NCBI RefSeq assembly: GCF_913063105.1
Contig: NZ_CAJXYQ010000008.1
Coordinates: forward strand, 62,001 to 126,000
Direction: 5' to 3'
DNA length: 64,000 nt
Source of the DNA: an uncultured Draconibacterium sp.
GTDB lineage: Bacteria; Bacteroidota; Bacteroidia; Bacteroidales; Prolixibacteraceae
A program made the position numbers and the translations under genes. This document shows, in pieces, positions 8,896 to 18,835 of this stretch. Each line of letters starts with the position of its first letter. Position 1 is the first letter of the stretch. Under the pieces are notes generated by a model. It had not been told where the DNA came from and did no database searches. It saw only the letters and a program-made list of their open reading frames with translations.

Positions 8896-10221
8896 ATGAA
8901 CAAATTAAAAAGCATATCAATTTGGGGCTTGATTTTATCGCTGGCATTCGCGTTTGCCTGTACAAAGGAAAACGTAGTTAGCAAACCCAATATCATTATC
9001 ATAATGGCAGATGATTTGGGCTATGCCGATTTATCGTGTTATGGCAGTAAAACCATAAATACACCCAACCTCGATAAACTGGCCGCTGAAGGAATCCGGT
9101 TTACCGATTTCCACTCCAACGGCCCGGTATGCAGTCCCACGCGGGCAGCACTGCTCACCGGAAAATACCAGCAACGAGTGGGTATTGATGGTGTTGTTAC
9201 CGCTAAGAGTCATCGTCACGTAGGTTTGGCTCCTGGTGAAAAAACGTTTGCCGAAACATTTAAAGATGCTGGCTATGCAACCGGAATGTTTGGGAAATGG
9301 CATGTAGGTTACGAAACAAAATTTAATCCCATCAATCAAGGCTTTGATGAATACATTGGTTTTGTTTCAGGCAATGTTGATTACCATTCGCACGTGGATC
9401 AGGAAGGGTACGAAGACTGGTGGACCGGCGATAAACTGGTAAAAGAAAAAGGCTACTCTACCGACTTGATTACAAAACATTCGGTCGGTTTTATCAAACG
9501 GCACAAAGACAAACCTTTTTTACTGTATATCCCGCACGAGGCGCCTCATGGCCCTTTTCAGGGAAGAAATACCGAAGCCCGCCGCCAAATAGGAGGAAAA
9601 GACGATCCGGGATTTAACAAACGCGACCCGAAAGAAATTGAGGAACCCATCTACAAAGAAATGATAGAAGTCATGGACGAAGGTATTGGTGCAGTAATTA
9701 ATACATTGAAAGAATTAGAGCTTGATAAAAATACATTCGTTTTCTTTTGTTCCGACAATGGTGGTATTTCACGTTTAGCCGATAATGGCCCACTGCGTGG
9801 TTTTAAAGCAAGCCTTTGGGAAGGTGGTCATCGCGTGTCGGCCATTGCCTGGTATCCCGGAGTAATTGCTCCTAATCAGATAAATGATGAAACGCTATTA
9901 ACCATGGATCTTTATCCAACTCTTGCTGAAATGATTGGGGCTGAAATCCCGCAAAATATTGATGGTGTAAGTTTTAAAAATCATTTGCTGAAAGGCGAGG
10001 AGATACCTGAAAGGGATTTGTTTTGGAGTTTCTCAGGAAAAACAGCTTTACGCTCTGGCGACTGGAAACTTATGCGCTTTAAAAGTGCTGAACCACAACT
10101 GTTTAATTTGAAAACTGACATTGGGGAAACAACTAACGTAGCTTCTGAGAATCCGGCATTAGTTGAAGAAATGTTAGAAAAAATACGATTGTGGGAAGAG
10201 GATGTATTCTTAACTCAATAA
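8896..10221 (+). CDS. S1-family sulfatase lipoprotein, GALNS-like (sulfatase 3)
   Basis: Sulfatase of 441 residues, near the minimal length for the family. The lipobox AFAC gives lipid Cys22. Metal-site start IIMADDLGYADLSCYG, active-site CSPTR (Cys79), GKWHVG, the HEAPHGPFQG segment and SDNGG are all present. The ADDLGYADL/CSPTRAALLTG pattern is the arylsulfatase/N-acetylgalactosamine-6-sulfatase-like branch, although branch membership does not fix the substrate. The residues after the lipid Cys are TKENVVS, without an acidic run, so periplasmic anchoring is expected. It is followed after 12 bases by sulfatase 4, suggesting translational proximity and stepwise desulfation by the two enzymes. 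Confidence 0.93.
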   Translation: MNKLKSISIWGLILSLAFAFACTKENVVSKPNIIIIMADDLGYADLSCYGSKTINTPNLDKLAAEGIRFTDFHSNGPVCSPTRAALLTGKYQQRVGIDGVVTAKSHRHVGLAPGEKTFAETFKDAGYATGMFGKWHVGYETKFNPINQGFDEYIGFVSGNVDYHSHVDQEGYEDWWTGDKLVKEKGYSTDLITKHSVGFIKRHKDKPFLLYIPHEAPHGPFQGRNTEARRQIGGKDDPGFNKRDPKEIEEPIYKEMIEVMDEGIGAVINTLKELELDKNTFVFFCSDNGGISRLADNGPLRGFKASLWEGGHRVSAIAWYPGVIAPNQINDETLLTMDLYPTLAEMIGAEIPQNIDGVSFKNHLLKGEEIPERDLFWSFSGKTALRSGDWKLMRFKSAEPQLFNLKTDIGETTNVASENPALVEEMLEKIRLWEEDVFLTQ

Positions 10222-10233
10222 GAAACAATATTA

Positions 10234-12036
10234 ATGAACAGACTAATTACGTATACAAGTATTGCCCTGATGATGTTCGTGCTTGGAAGCTGTACGCAAA
10301 AAACTTCTAAATCGAATACTTCACAGAGTGGAGTGGAAGGGAAACCCAATGTAATTTTAATAATGACCGACGATCAGGGATTTGGCGACCTGGGGTATTA
10401 TGGAAATCCGCACATAAAAACACCGGTGCTTGACAAATTTGCTGGCGAGAGTGTGCGTTTCGATGAGTTTTTGGTGTCGCCGGTTTGTGCCCCAACCCGC
10501 TCGGCCTTAATGACTGGCCGCTATACCTTGCGAACAGGCGTGCGCGACACGTACCAGGGGGGGGCAATGATGGCGGCTTCTGAAATAACCCTTGCCGAAA
10601 TATTAAAAGATGTGGGTTATAAAACCGGAATGATTGGTAAGTGGCATTTGGGCGATAACTATCCAATGCGCCCTGAAGATCAGGGCTTCGATTATACCTT
10701 GCGTCATTTGTCGGGAGGTATCGGGCAGTGGGGCGACTGGCCCAACCACCTAAAAGGCAACCGAAGCTATTTTGATCCTGCGCTTTTTGAAAACGGTAAA
10801 ATGGTCGAAAGCCGGGGCTATTGCAGCGATGTTTTTACCGATGCAGCTATCCAGTTTCTGGAAGAAAACCAAACCGATCCTTTCTTTTTATATCTGGCGT
10901 TTAACGCACCACACGATCCGCTACAGGTTCCGCAGGAATATTACGAAATGTACAAAGACATTGATCCGGCTTCAGGTTTCGAAAACGACAGCCGCCCTTT
11001 TCCCGAGATGAACGAAAACATGAAGGAGAAAGCCCGGAAAGTGTATGCGATGGTCACCAATATCGATGATAATATGGGGCGTTTGTTAACAAAAATGGAT
11101 GAGCTCAACTTAAGCGAAAACACTTTGGTGATATTTATGAGCGACAACGGACCAATTCCTTACCGGTATTTGGCCGGAATGCGCGGAAGAAAATCATCGG
11201 TTTACGAAGGTGGCATACAGGTACCCTGTTTTTGGCGCTATCCCAATGGATTTAAACCCGACCGGGATATTAAGGCTACCGCTTCGCATTTTGACATCTT
11301 TCCAACCATTGCCCAATTATGTGGCGCCACTATTCCAACCGACCGAAAAATTGACGGCATAAGTTTGTTGCCTTTGTTAACAGGAGAAGCTTCAGAACTG
11401 CCCAAACGTAATATTTGCCGTTACTGGTCACGCCGCGAACCCCGAAAATTCGATAATATGATGATTAGGAACAGCCGGTTTAAATTGGTTGGAAACTGTA
11501 GCGAGAATGCCACTATTGACGAATTTGAATTGTTTAGTCTCAACGATCCGTATGAACAACACAATATTGTTGAAGGCCACAAGGAAACGGCAACTGCCTT
11601 AAAAACCGACTTAAATAACTGGATTGATGAGCTGCTGGCCGAGCAAAATGCGCTGCATGCTCCGCGAATGATAATCGGAACAGAACATGAAAATCCAAGT
11701 ATGTTAAACTTAAACGATGTGCATTTTACACCGCACGAAAAAGCGGATAAAAATATTGTTTACTGGGCTACAAAAGCCGCGCAGAGTGGCAGGTATGAGA
11801 TTAAGCTGTTTTTTAAAAAGCCTATAGCTGCCAGTTGCGATGTTGAGCTATTTATAGGGGAAGAAAAACATACTTTTCATTTTAAAAATCCGGCGAGTGC
11901 AAAACTGTTGCTTGGTGAATTTTATATTCCGCAGGGCGAAATAGACCTAATTCCGGCAGTTTTTGTAAACGAAAACAACAAGGCGAATTATGTCATGCCC
12001 TTTTATGTTGAGGTAAATTTAATGGATACGAAATAG
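10234..12036 (+). CDS. S1-family sulfatase lipoprotein with C-terminal beta-rich extension (sulfatase 4)
   Basis: Sulfatase of 600 residues, about 130 longer than its neighbours. Lipobox LGSC (Cys20), metal-site IMTDDQGFGDLGYYG, active-site CAPTR (Cys85), GKWHLGD, NAPHDPLQ and MSDNGPIPYRY are present. From about residue 480 an extension follows with alternating hydrophobic strands (GRYEIKLFFKKP, CDVELFIGEEKHTF, NYVMPFYVEVNL), which looks like a beta-sandwich that could bind carbohydrate; I do not recognise the family. It lies 12 bases after sulfatase 3 and 5 bases before the GH95 fucosidase. That close coupling suggests it may unmask fucose for that enzyme (inference). Confidence 0.92.
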   Translation: MNRLITYTSIALMMFVLGSCTQKTSKSNTSQSGVEGKPNVILIMTDDQGFGDLGYYGNPHIKTPVLDKFAGESVRFDEFLVSPVCAPTRSALMTGRYTLRTGVRDTYQGGAMMAASEITLAEILKDVGYKTGMIGKWHLGDNYPMRPEDQGFDYTLRHLSGGIGQWGDWPNHLKGNRSYFDPALFENGKMVESRGYCSDVFTDAAIQFLEENQTDPFFLYLAFNAPHDPLQVPQEYYEMYKDIDPASGFENDSRPFPEMNENMKEKARKVYAMVTNIDDNMGRLLTKMDELNLSENTLVIFMSDNGPIPYRYLAGMRGRKSSVYEGGIQVPCFWRYPNGFKPDRDIKATASHFDIFPTIAQLCGATIPTDRKIDGISLLPLLTGEASELPKRNICRYWSRREPRKFDNMMIRNSRFKLVGNCSENATIDEFELFSLNDPYEQHNIVEGHKETATALKTDLNNWIDELLAEQNALHAPRMIIGTEHENPSMLNLNDVHFTPHEKADKNIVYWATKAAQSGRYEIKLFFKKPIAASCDVELFIGEEKHTFHFKNPASAKLLLGEFYIPQGEIDLIPAVFVNENNKANYVMPFYVEVNLMDTK

Positions 12037-12041
12037 CTAAA

Positions 12042-14339
12042 ATGATGAATAAAATACTGATAACGCTCTTGGTTTTAATGAGTTTGTTGGCGTGTGAAAA
12101 TGCAGAAAAACCATCCGGATTTCGCTTACTTTATACCAAACCCGCTGAAATTTGGACAGAAGCTCTGCCCATTGGTAACGGACGAATGGGAGCAATGGTT
12201 TACGGTGGCGTTCAGCAAGAACACATTCAGTTTAACGAGGAGACATTGTGGACGGGCGAACCACACGATTATTCGCACAAGGGAGCAAGCAACTACCTGG
12301 CAGAAATCAGGCAACTGTTAGCAGATGGCAAACAACGCGAGGCGCAAAACCTGGCTTCCGAAAAATTTATGAGTGTTCCGCTGCATCAGAAAGCGTATCA
12401 GCCCTTTGGCGATTTGTATCTCCAATTTCCGGGACATGAGAATTATACGGCTTATCAACGCGAGTTAGATATCGAAAAGGCCCTTGCAAAGACTTCCTAT
12501 ATAGTTGACGGTGTTCAATATAAGCGTGAAGTGTTTGCCTCCTTCCCCAACCAGGTTATAGCGGTAAACCTTAGTGCAGATAAAAAGAAGGCTCTGAATT
12601 TTGAGCTTGCTCTGGATGCTGTTCACGAACAAAAAGCTGTTTTTACCGAAGGAAATACAATGGAGCTGAAAGTAAACGTGAAAGATGGCGCATTGTATGG
12701 CGTGGCAACGCTGGTGGTAAAAACCGATGGCGCATTTGCTGCGGTAGATAACAACATTCAAATAAAGGACGCTTCGGAAGCAACCATCTACCTTTCAGCT
12801 GCAACAAATTATGTAAATTTTAACGACGTTAGTGCCGATGCAAAAAAGCTGGCCGGTGAAAAGTTAAAGCATCTGGAGGGTAAAAAATACAAGGAGTTAA
12901 AAGCCGATCATATTGCCGACTATCAGCAACTTTACAATCGTTTTAAAATTGATTTTGGCGATAACGGCCGTGCAGCCATGACCACTGAAAAGCGCATTGT
13001 TGAATTTGAACGTTTACCGGAAGATCCGCAGTTGCTGGCCTTGTATGTGCAATATGCCCGTTACCTAACCATTGCCGGTAGCCGCGAGGGTACGAGGCCA
13101 ACTACCTTACAGGGAATTTGGAACGATAAAATTCGCCCACCCTGGGAAAGTAAATATACCGTAAACATTAATACCGAAATGAACTACTGGCCGGTGGAAT
13201 TAACCAACCTGCCGGAGTGCCACGAGCCCTTGTTTACCATGCTTAAGGAGGTTGCTGAAACAGGAGCGATTGTGGCCAGAGAACACTACAATTGCGATGG
13301 TTGGGTTCTACATCATAACACAGATATTTGGAGAGGGGCAGCACCTATAAATGCGTCGAATCATGGAATATGGGTAACCGGTGGTGCGTGGTTGTCAACC
13401 CATTTCTGGGAACATTATTTATTTACTCAAGACAAAAAGTTTTTGGAGGAGAACTACGAGTTAATAAAGGGTTCGGCGCAGTTTTTTGCCCAATTTTTAT
13501 ACCGTGATCCCAATACCGGATACCTGATCAGTTCGCCATCCAACTCTCCCGAAATTGGTGGTCTGGTGGCTGGTCCAACCATGGATCATCAAATTATCCG
13601 CGCCTTATTTCGGATTTGCATTGAAGCTTCTGAAAAACTAAACAAAGACCATGCTTTTGCCGAAGAATTAAAAGCCCTGATTCCGCAGATAGCACCCAAC
13701 CAAATTGGGCAGTACGGGCAGTTGCAGGAGTGGTTGGAAGACAAAGATAATCCGGAAGTAAAACACCGCCATGTGTCGCACTTGTGGGCGGTTTATCCGG
13801 GAAGTGAGATTAATCCGGAAGAAACACCAGAGTTGATGAATGCCGCGCAGCAATCGCTCGAATTTCGTGGCGATGGTGGTACCGGATGGAGCCTGGCCTG
13901 GAAAATCAATTACTGGGCGCGTTTTCTCGATGGTAATCATGCTTACAAAATGATTCACCGCCTGCTGAGTCCGGCTATTACTCCCGATAACAAAGAAAGA
14001 GGGGGGTCGTATGTCAACCTTTTCGATGCCCATCCTCCATTTCAGATTGATGGGAATTTTGGCGGTGCCTCCGGAATCATTGAACTGTTGTTGCAAAGTC
14101 ATTTGGGTAAAATTGAGCTTTTGCCAGCCTTACCCAGCGCTCTGCCAAACGGAAACATTTCGGGTGTTTGTGCGCGGGGTGGGTTCGAACTGGCTTTTTC
14201 GTGGAAAGACGGGCAGCTTGAAAAAGTGGAAGTACTTTCAAAGGCCGGCAACACTTGTCACTTAAAATACAACGATACCTTGATTGAATTTGAAACAGAA
14301 AAAGGCAAGAATTATAGTTTTAATGGCGAACTAAAATAA
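12042..14339 (+). CDS. GH95 alpha-L-fucosidase lipoprotein
   Basis: Inverting alpha-L-fucosidase (classically alpha-1,2) of 765 residues. Lipobox LLAC (Cys18). The N-terminal beta domain begins PAEIWTEALPIGNGRMGAM with QFNEETLWTG, diagnostic of GH95. The (alpha/alpha)6 catalytic domain carries NINTEMNYWP (Asn375 and Asn377, the base-assisting pair of the family), a candidate acid Glu504 in NSPEIGG, and Asp670 in DGNFGGASGI. A short C-terminal beta domain closes the protein. It starts 5 bases after sulfatase 4 and ends 8 bases before sulfatase 5. ATG codons at 12042 and 12045 are both possible starts. GH95 also includes L-galactosidases, so the fucose assignment rests partly on the fucose genes downstream. 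Confidence 0.93.
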   Translation: MMNKILITLLVLMSLLACENAEKPSGFRLLYTKPAEIWTEALPIGNGRMGAMVYGGVQQEHIQFNEETLWTGEPHDYSHKGASNYLAEIRQLLADGKQREAQNLASEKFMSVPLHQKAYQPFGDLYLQFPGHENYTAYQRELDIEKALAKTSYIVDGVQYKREVFASFPNQVIAVNLSADKKKALNFELALDAVHEQKAVFTEGNTMELKVNVKDGALYGVATLVVKTDGAFAAVDNNIQIKDASEATIYLSAATNYVNFNDVSADAKKLAGEKLKHLEGKKYKELKADHIADYQQLYNRFKIDFGDNGRAAMTTEKRIVEFERLPEDPQLLALYVQYARYLTIAGSREGTRPTTLQGIWNDKIRPPWESKYTVNINTEMNYWPVELTNLPECHEPLFTMLKEVAETGAIVAREHYNCDGWVLHHNTDIWRGAAPINASNHGIWVTGGAWLSTHFWEHYLFTQDKKFLEENYELIKGSAQFFAQFLYRDPNTGYLISSPSNSPEIGGLVAGPTMDHQIIRALFRICIEASEKLNKDHAFAEELKALIPQIAPNQIGQYGQLQEWLEDKDNPEVKHRHVSHLWAVYPGSEINPEETPELMNAAQQSLEFRGDGGTGWSLAWKINYWARFLDGNHAYKMIHRLLSPAITPDNKERGGSYVNLFDAHPPFQIDGNFGGASGIIELLLQSHLGKIELLPALPSALPNGNISGVCARGGFELAFSWKDGQLEKVEVLSKAGNTCHLKYNDTLIEFETEKGKNYSFNGELK

Positions 14340-14347
14340 AAATTGCA

Positions 14348-15724
14348 ATGTTGAGTGCTTATCGAAAAATACAAACTTTTATTGTAGCAATTATCTGTTT
14401 CGGGATGGTACTGGGGGCTTGTACCAAAACGGAAACAAATAAAAAACCTAACGTCATCATCTTTTTCACCGACGACCAGGGCTATAACGACGTAGGGTGT
14501 TTTGGCTCACCGCTAATAAAAACACCTCATCTCGACCAGATGGCCAACGACGGAATTCGTTTCACCGACTTCTATTCGGCCTCGTCGGTTTGTTCGCCAT
14601 CGCGTGCGGCCTTGCTAACCGGGTGTTATCCGCTAAGGGTAGGCGTTCCGGTGGTTTTATGGCCTGCCAGCGAAACAGGCCTGGCCCAAAGCGAAGTAAC
14701 CATTGCCGATATGCTGAAAGAACAAGGGTATGCAACCGCCTGTATTGGTAAGTGGCATTTGGGCGATAAACCCGAGCTTTTGCCAACCAGCCAGGGCTTC
14801 GATCAATATTACGGAATCCCGTATAGCAACGACATGTCGATAAACCGCAGTTTTAAACTCGCTGAAAATATCGTGTACAACGAGGGCATGAACCTCGACA
14901 GCCTGAAGGAGGTAAAATGGCGGGGCGGTAAAGTGCCTTTAATGCGCCAGGACGAAGTGATTGAGTACCCGGTTGACCAAACAACTTTAACAAAACGATA
15001 CACCAACGAAGCAACAAAATTTATAAGGGAGAACAAGGACAGTAGTTTTTTCCTCTACATCGCACACACAATGCCTCATATTCCGCTATTTGCTTCACCT
15101 GAATTTAAGGGGAAGAGCGAACGGGGCTTGTATGGCGATGTTATTGAGGAGCTCGACTGGAGTATGGGCCAGATTCTGCAAACGCTTCAGGAACTTGAGC
15201 TGGATGAGAATACGCTCGTAGTTTTTACTTCGGATAATGGCCCGTGGAACCTGAAAAATGGTCATGGCGGCAGTGCATTCCCCTTGCGTGGTTTCAAATT
15301 CAGTACCTACGAGGGCGGCATGCGTATGCCAATGATTGCCCAATGGAAAGGTAAAATACCGGCAGGTGCCGAGTGCTCGGAAATTGCATCTACAATTGAT
15401 TTGCTGCCAACAATTGCCGGTTTAACTGGTGCCAAATTACCTGAACGAAAAATTGATGGAAAGAATATCTGGCCTTTACTCTCTGGTGATGAAACGGCTG
15501 CTTCACCGCACGAAGCATTCTTTTATTACCGCGACAGTACCCTGCAGGCAGTTCGTGTTGGCGAATGGAAACTCAGGGAAGAGGAAGGTGAAATTGAGCT
15601 TTTTAATTTGAATGAAGATATTTCAGAGAAGAACAACCTGGCTGATCAGTATACTGAAACAGTTGGGGAAATGAAAACGATAATGGCTGATTTTGATGAA
15701 AGTTTAAATAATAACCGCCATTAA
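14348..15724 (+). CDS. S1-family sulfatase lipoprotein (sulfatase 5)
   Basis: Sulfatase of 458 residues with lipobox LGAC (Cys25). The metal site reads IIFFTDDQGYNDVGCFG, the active-site motif is CSPSR (Cys82), and GKWHLGDKPELLP, HTMPHIPLF and SDNGPWNLKNGHGG follow. The DQGYNDVGCFG/HTMPHIP combination is the arylsulfatase A/GALNS-like branch, in which the target sugar varies. It is 8 bases downstream of GH95, so co-translation with it is likely. A 50-base AT-rich gap then separates it from sulfatase 6. Probably periplasmic, since the post-Cys residues TKTETNK show no acidic export signal. Confidence 0.93.
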   Translation: MLSAYRKIQTFIVAIICFGMVLGACTKTETNKKPNVIIFFTDDQGYNDVGCFGSPLIKTPHLDQMANDGIRFTDFYSASSVCSPSRAALLTGCYPLRVGVPVVLWPASETGLAQSEVTIADMLKEQGYATACIGKWHLGDKPELLPTSQGFDQYYGIPYSNDMSINRSFKLAENIVYNEGMNLDSLKEVKWRGGKVPLMRQDEVIEYPVDQTTLTKRYTNEATKFIRENKDSSFFLYIAHTMPHIPLFASPEFKGKSERGLYGDVIEELDWSMGQILQTLQELELDENTLVVFTSDNGPWNLKNGHGGSAFPLRGFKFSTYEGGMRMPMIAQWKGKIPAGAECSEIASTIDLLPTIAGLTGAKLPERKIDGKNIWPLLSGDETAASPHEAFFYYRDSTLQAVRVGEWKLREEEGEIELFNLNEDISEKNNLADQYTETVGEMKTIMADFDESLNNNRH

Positions 15725-15774
15725 ATATTTGATTTTAACAAAGTGAAGAGTTGATAGATAATTTTTAGTAAAAT

Positions 15775-17352
15775 ATGTTACGCGTATCATTAATAGTTTT
15801 GTTGGCGGTTATTGCATTTGCTTGTACTAAGCCCAAAGAGCGAGATATTAATAAACCTAATATCATTTACATTTTGGCAGATGACTTAGGTTATGGTGAT
15901 GTTTCCTCGTATAACAAAGAATCAAAAATACAAACACCCAACATCGATCATTTGGCTAAAAATGGGGTAATGTTTACTGATGCCCATACGAGTTCGTCGG
16001 TTTGTACACCAACCCGTTATGGTATATTAACAGGGCGTTATAACTGGAGAACTAGGTTAAAACAAGGGGTGTTAAGTGGCTATTCAAAGTCGCTTATAAA
16101 ACAAGAACGCACAACCGTTGCAGAACTCTTAAAAGACAATGGTTACAATACTGCCTTTATTGGGAAATGGCATTTAGGTTGGGATTGGGCTTTAAATAAT
16201 CCGGATTCGATAGACATCGATAAACTGAAATCAATTCCGGAAGTAGATTTTTCCCAGCCAGTTAAAAACGGGCCAAATACGCATGGTTTTGATTATAGTT
16301 TCGGTTTTTGTGGTTCACTGGATATGCCTCCGTATGTATGGGTTGAGAATGATGTGGCAACAATGGTTCCTGTAAAAATTACGGTTGGAAAAAGAGGACA
16401 AACTACCTGGCGTAAAGGCCCAACTTCTAATGATTTTGATCATGAACAAGTACTGCCTGAAATAACAAAAAGAACAGTCAGATATATTGATGAAAATGCA
16501 AATCAGGATAACCCATTTTTTGTATACATGCCACTTCCTGCTCCGCATACACCCATATTACCCACAAAAGAGTTTCAAGGGAAAAGTGGTTTGGAAAACC
16601 CTTATGGTGATTTTGTTTTAATGGTAGATTGGGTTGTTGGTGAGGTAACAAAAGCATTGGAAAAGAATGGCATTTCTGAAAAGACCTTAATTGTATTTAC
16701 CAGCGATAATGGATGCTCACCAACTGCAAACTTTAAACAATTAATAGGCAAAGGACACAATCCGAGTTATGTTTTCAGAGGAACAAAATCAGACATATTC
16801 GAAGGCGGTCATCGGGTACCTTATATTATGAGCTGGAAAGGGAATATTGATCCCAAAAAATCGAATCAACTGGTTTGTACAACCGACTTTTTTGCCACTG
16901 TTGCCGATTTAATAGGGGCAGAATATTCAGATGACGTTGCCGAAGATAGTTACAGTCATCTAGGAGCAACAAATTTCGAATCAAATTTACCGGTACGCCA
17001 AAGCATTGTTCATCATTCGGTTAATGGAGAGTTTTCTTATCGTAAGGGCGAATGGAAAGCCACTTTTTGTCCGGGATCCGGAGGTTGGAGTTTCCCAAAT
17101 GCCAGTAGAGACAAAGCTCTAATGGATAGTCTGCCTAAGGTTCAGCTTTACAATATTGGGCATGATGCAGCAGAGGAAATTAATCAGGTAGCTAAATATC
17201 CTGAGCTGATTAACGAATACCGCAACGAGTTATTGAAAGTGATCAATGACGGAAGAAGTACTCAAGGAAGAAAACTACAAAATGATAACGTTGCGGATTG
17301 GGAACAGTTGGAACATATAAGCGGACATAAAATAATAACAATTACAATGTAA
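15775..17352 (+). CDS. S1-family sulfatase lipoprotein (sulfatase 6)
   Basis: Sulfatase of 525 residues. Lipobox AFAC (Cys17), metal site ILADDLGYGDVSSY, active site CTPTR (Cys77) followed by YGILTGRYNWR and a GVLSGY segment, GKWHLGW, PAPHTPILP and SDNGCSPTAN. It is a clear paralogue of sulfatase 7 (21465): both share SSVCTPTRYG, TGRY-x-WR, SDNGCS, SDI[FW]EGGHRVP[YF]I and CPGSGGWS. This branch resembles what I recall as subfamily S1_15, unverified. By eye its third-codon positions look more AT-rich than those of its neighbours. It is followed after one base by GH30, indicating tight coupling. Confidence 0.92.
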   Translation: MLRVSLIVLLAVIAFACTKPKERDINKPNIIYILADDLGYGDVSSYNKESKIQTPNIDHLAKNGVMFTDAHTSSSVCTPTRYGILTGRYNWRTRLKQGVLSGYSKSLIKQERTTVAELLKDNGYNTAFIGKWHLGWDWALNNPDSIDIDKLKSIPEVDFSQPVKNGPNTHGFDYSFGFCGSLDMPPYVWVENDVATMVPVKITVGKRGQTTWRKGPTSNDFDHEQVLPEITKRTVRYIDENANQDNPFFVYMPLPAPHTPILPTKEFQGKSGLENPYGDFVLMVDWVVGEVTKALEKNGISEKTLIVFTSDNGCSPTANFKQLIGKGHNPSYVFRGTKSDIFEGGHRVPYIMSWKGNIDPKKSNQLVCTTDFFATVADLIGAEYSDDVAEDSYSHLGATNFESNLPVRQSIVHHSVNGEFSYRKGEWKATFCPGSGGWSFPNASRDKALMDSLPKVQLYNIGHDAAEEINQVAKYPELINEYRNELLKVINDGRSTQGRKLQNDNVADWEQLEHISGHKIITITM

Positions 17353-17353
17353 T

Positions 17354-18781
17354 ATGAATAAACTTCAACTAATTTTACTGGCATTAACTGCAATACTGGT
17401 ATCATGCACACAAAAAACCGATGTTACCTGGGTAAGCACAACTGATTCGAACCCTTGGGTTAAAAAAGAAATTGTTTCGGAACCAACAGCCGGACTTGCT
17501 GAATTCGCTATTAATATTGACACCAATAACCGCCAACAATCCATCTCAGGCTTTGGTGGATGTTTTAACGAATTGGGATGGGAGGCATTGAATATGGTAA
17601 CTCCCGGAGAGCAACAGCAAATTCTAAACGATTTATTCGACCCGGAAACAGGCTGTAAATTTACCATCTGCCGCATGCCGATCGGGGCCAACGATTATGC
17701 GGTTGATTGGTACAGCTATAACGAAACTGAAGGGGATTTTGAAATGGAAAATTTCTCCATCGACCGCGATAAAAAACGCCTGATTCCCTACATTCACGAA
17801 GCGCAAAAAATAAATCCGAATATCCAGGTTTGGGCTTCTCCCTGGTGTCCGCCATCGTGGATGAAACACAACAAACATTACGCGTGCCGTGCCGATGCAA
17901 AAGTAAACGACTTAGCACCTGAGTTGAGCTCTATGGAAGAACTGGTATCGCGTTTTATTACCGAACCTGAATATTTTCAGGCCTATGCGCTTTATTTCTC
18001 AAAGTTTGTTAAAGCCTACGAAAAAGAGGGGATCGAAATCTCAGCTGTTCATGTGCAAAATGAACCTAACTCGGCACAAAATTTTCCATCGTGTGTTTGG
18101 AAACCTCAGGATCTTGGAATCTTAATTGCCGATTATCTTGCTCCCCGGTTTGAAAAAGATGGAATTGATGCGGAAATCTGGTTGGGAACAATTGAACGCC
18201 CACAAATTGAGCGCGTTGACGATGTGCTTCAGTATAAAAATACGATGGATTACGTTAAAGGTGTTGGCTTTCAGTGGGCAGGTAAAGGTGCAATCCCTGA
18301 GGTTCATAAAAAATATCCGGCAATGCAGTTAATGCAAACCGAAACCGAATGTGGCGATGGCTCAAATGACTGGAAAGCAGCAGAATATACTTTCAGTTTG
18401 ATGAAGCATTATTTTGAGAATGGTGCCAATGCCTATATGTATTGGAATATGGTTTTAGATGAAACTGGTAAAAGTCAGTGGGGCTGGAAACAAAACTCGA
18501 TGATTTCGATTGACAGCAAAACAAAAGAAATTGTTTACAATCCTGAGTTTTACCTGATGAAACACCTTAGTGCATTTGTAAAGCCCGGTGATGTTAAACT
18601 GACCACCGATGGAAGTGATGAAAATACATTGGTGTTTTACGCGGAAACAGTCAACGAAGTAAAAATTCTGAACTACAACGAGGTAGATAAAAATCGTGTG
18701 TTGAAATTAAACATCAACGGTGAAGCGATAAACGTTGAGCTGGATGCCAAATCGTTTAATACGCTAGTTGTACAATTGTAA
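17354..18781 (+). CDS. GH30 glycosidase lipoprotein
   Basis: Retaining beta-glycosidase of 475 residues related to glucosylceramidase. Lipobox LVSC (Cys18). The GH30 fold shows as ISGFGGCFNELGWEAL, SPWCPPSWMK, the acid/base motif HVQNEPNS (Glu237) and the nucleophile region QTETECG (Glu330/Glu332, with Glu332 best placed), followed by a beta-sandwich built from N- and C-terminal strands. Known GH30 activities include beta-glucosidase, endo-beta-1,6-glucanase, beta-xylosidase and beta-fucosidase. In a sulfatase/fucosidase cluster, beta-fucosidase or beta-galactosidase-like use is conceivable but unproven. Its ATG lies one base after the sulfatase 6 stop, and a 54-base gap precedes the SGNH hydrolase. 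Confidence 0.92.
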   Translation: MNKLQLILLALTAILVSCTQKTDVTWVSTTDSNPWVKKEIVSEPTAGLAEFAINIDTNNRQQSISGFGGCFNELGWEALNMVTPGEQQQILNDLFDPETGCKFTICRMPIGANDYAVDWYSYNETEGDFEMENFSIDRDKKRLIPYIHEAQKINPNIQVWASPWCPPSWMKHNKHYACRADAKVNDLAPELSSMEELVSRFITEPEYFQAYALYFSKFVKAYEKEGIEISAVHVQNEPNSAQNFPSCVWKPQDLGILIADYLAPRFEKDGIDAEIWLGTIERPQIERVDDVLQYKNTMDYVKGVGFQWAGKGAIPEVHKKYPAMQLMQTETECGDGSNDWKAAEYTFSLMKHYFENGANAYMYWNMVLDETGKSQWGWKQNSMISIDSKTKEIVYNPEFYLMKHLSAFVKPGDVKLTTDGSDENTLVFYAETVNEVKILNYNEVDKNRVLKLNINGEAINVELDAKSFNTLVVQL

Positions 18782-18835
18782 TCAGGGGCTTTCCAGAAGT
18801 TTACTTTCATCAATTTAAGTCAGTTAAAATAAGCT

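Noticed and set aside
13668-14102. 144-codon minus-strand open frame inside GH95
   Set aside because: It is fully antisense to a well-supported GH95 gene, has no family resemblance and no promoter or ribosome-binding context.
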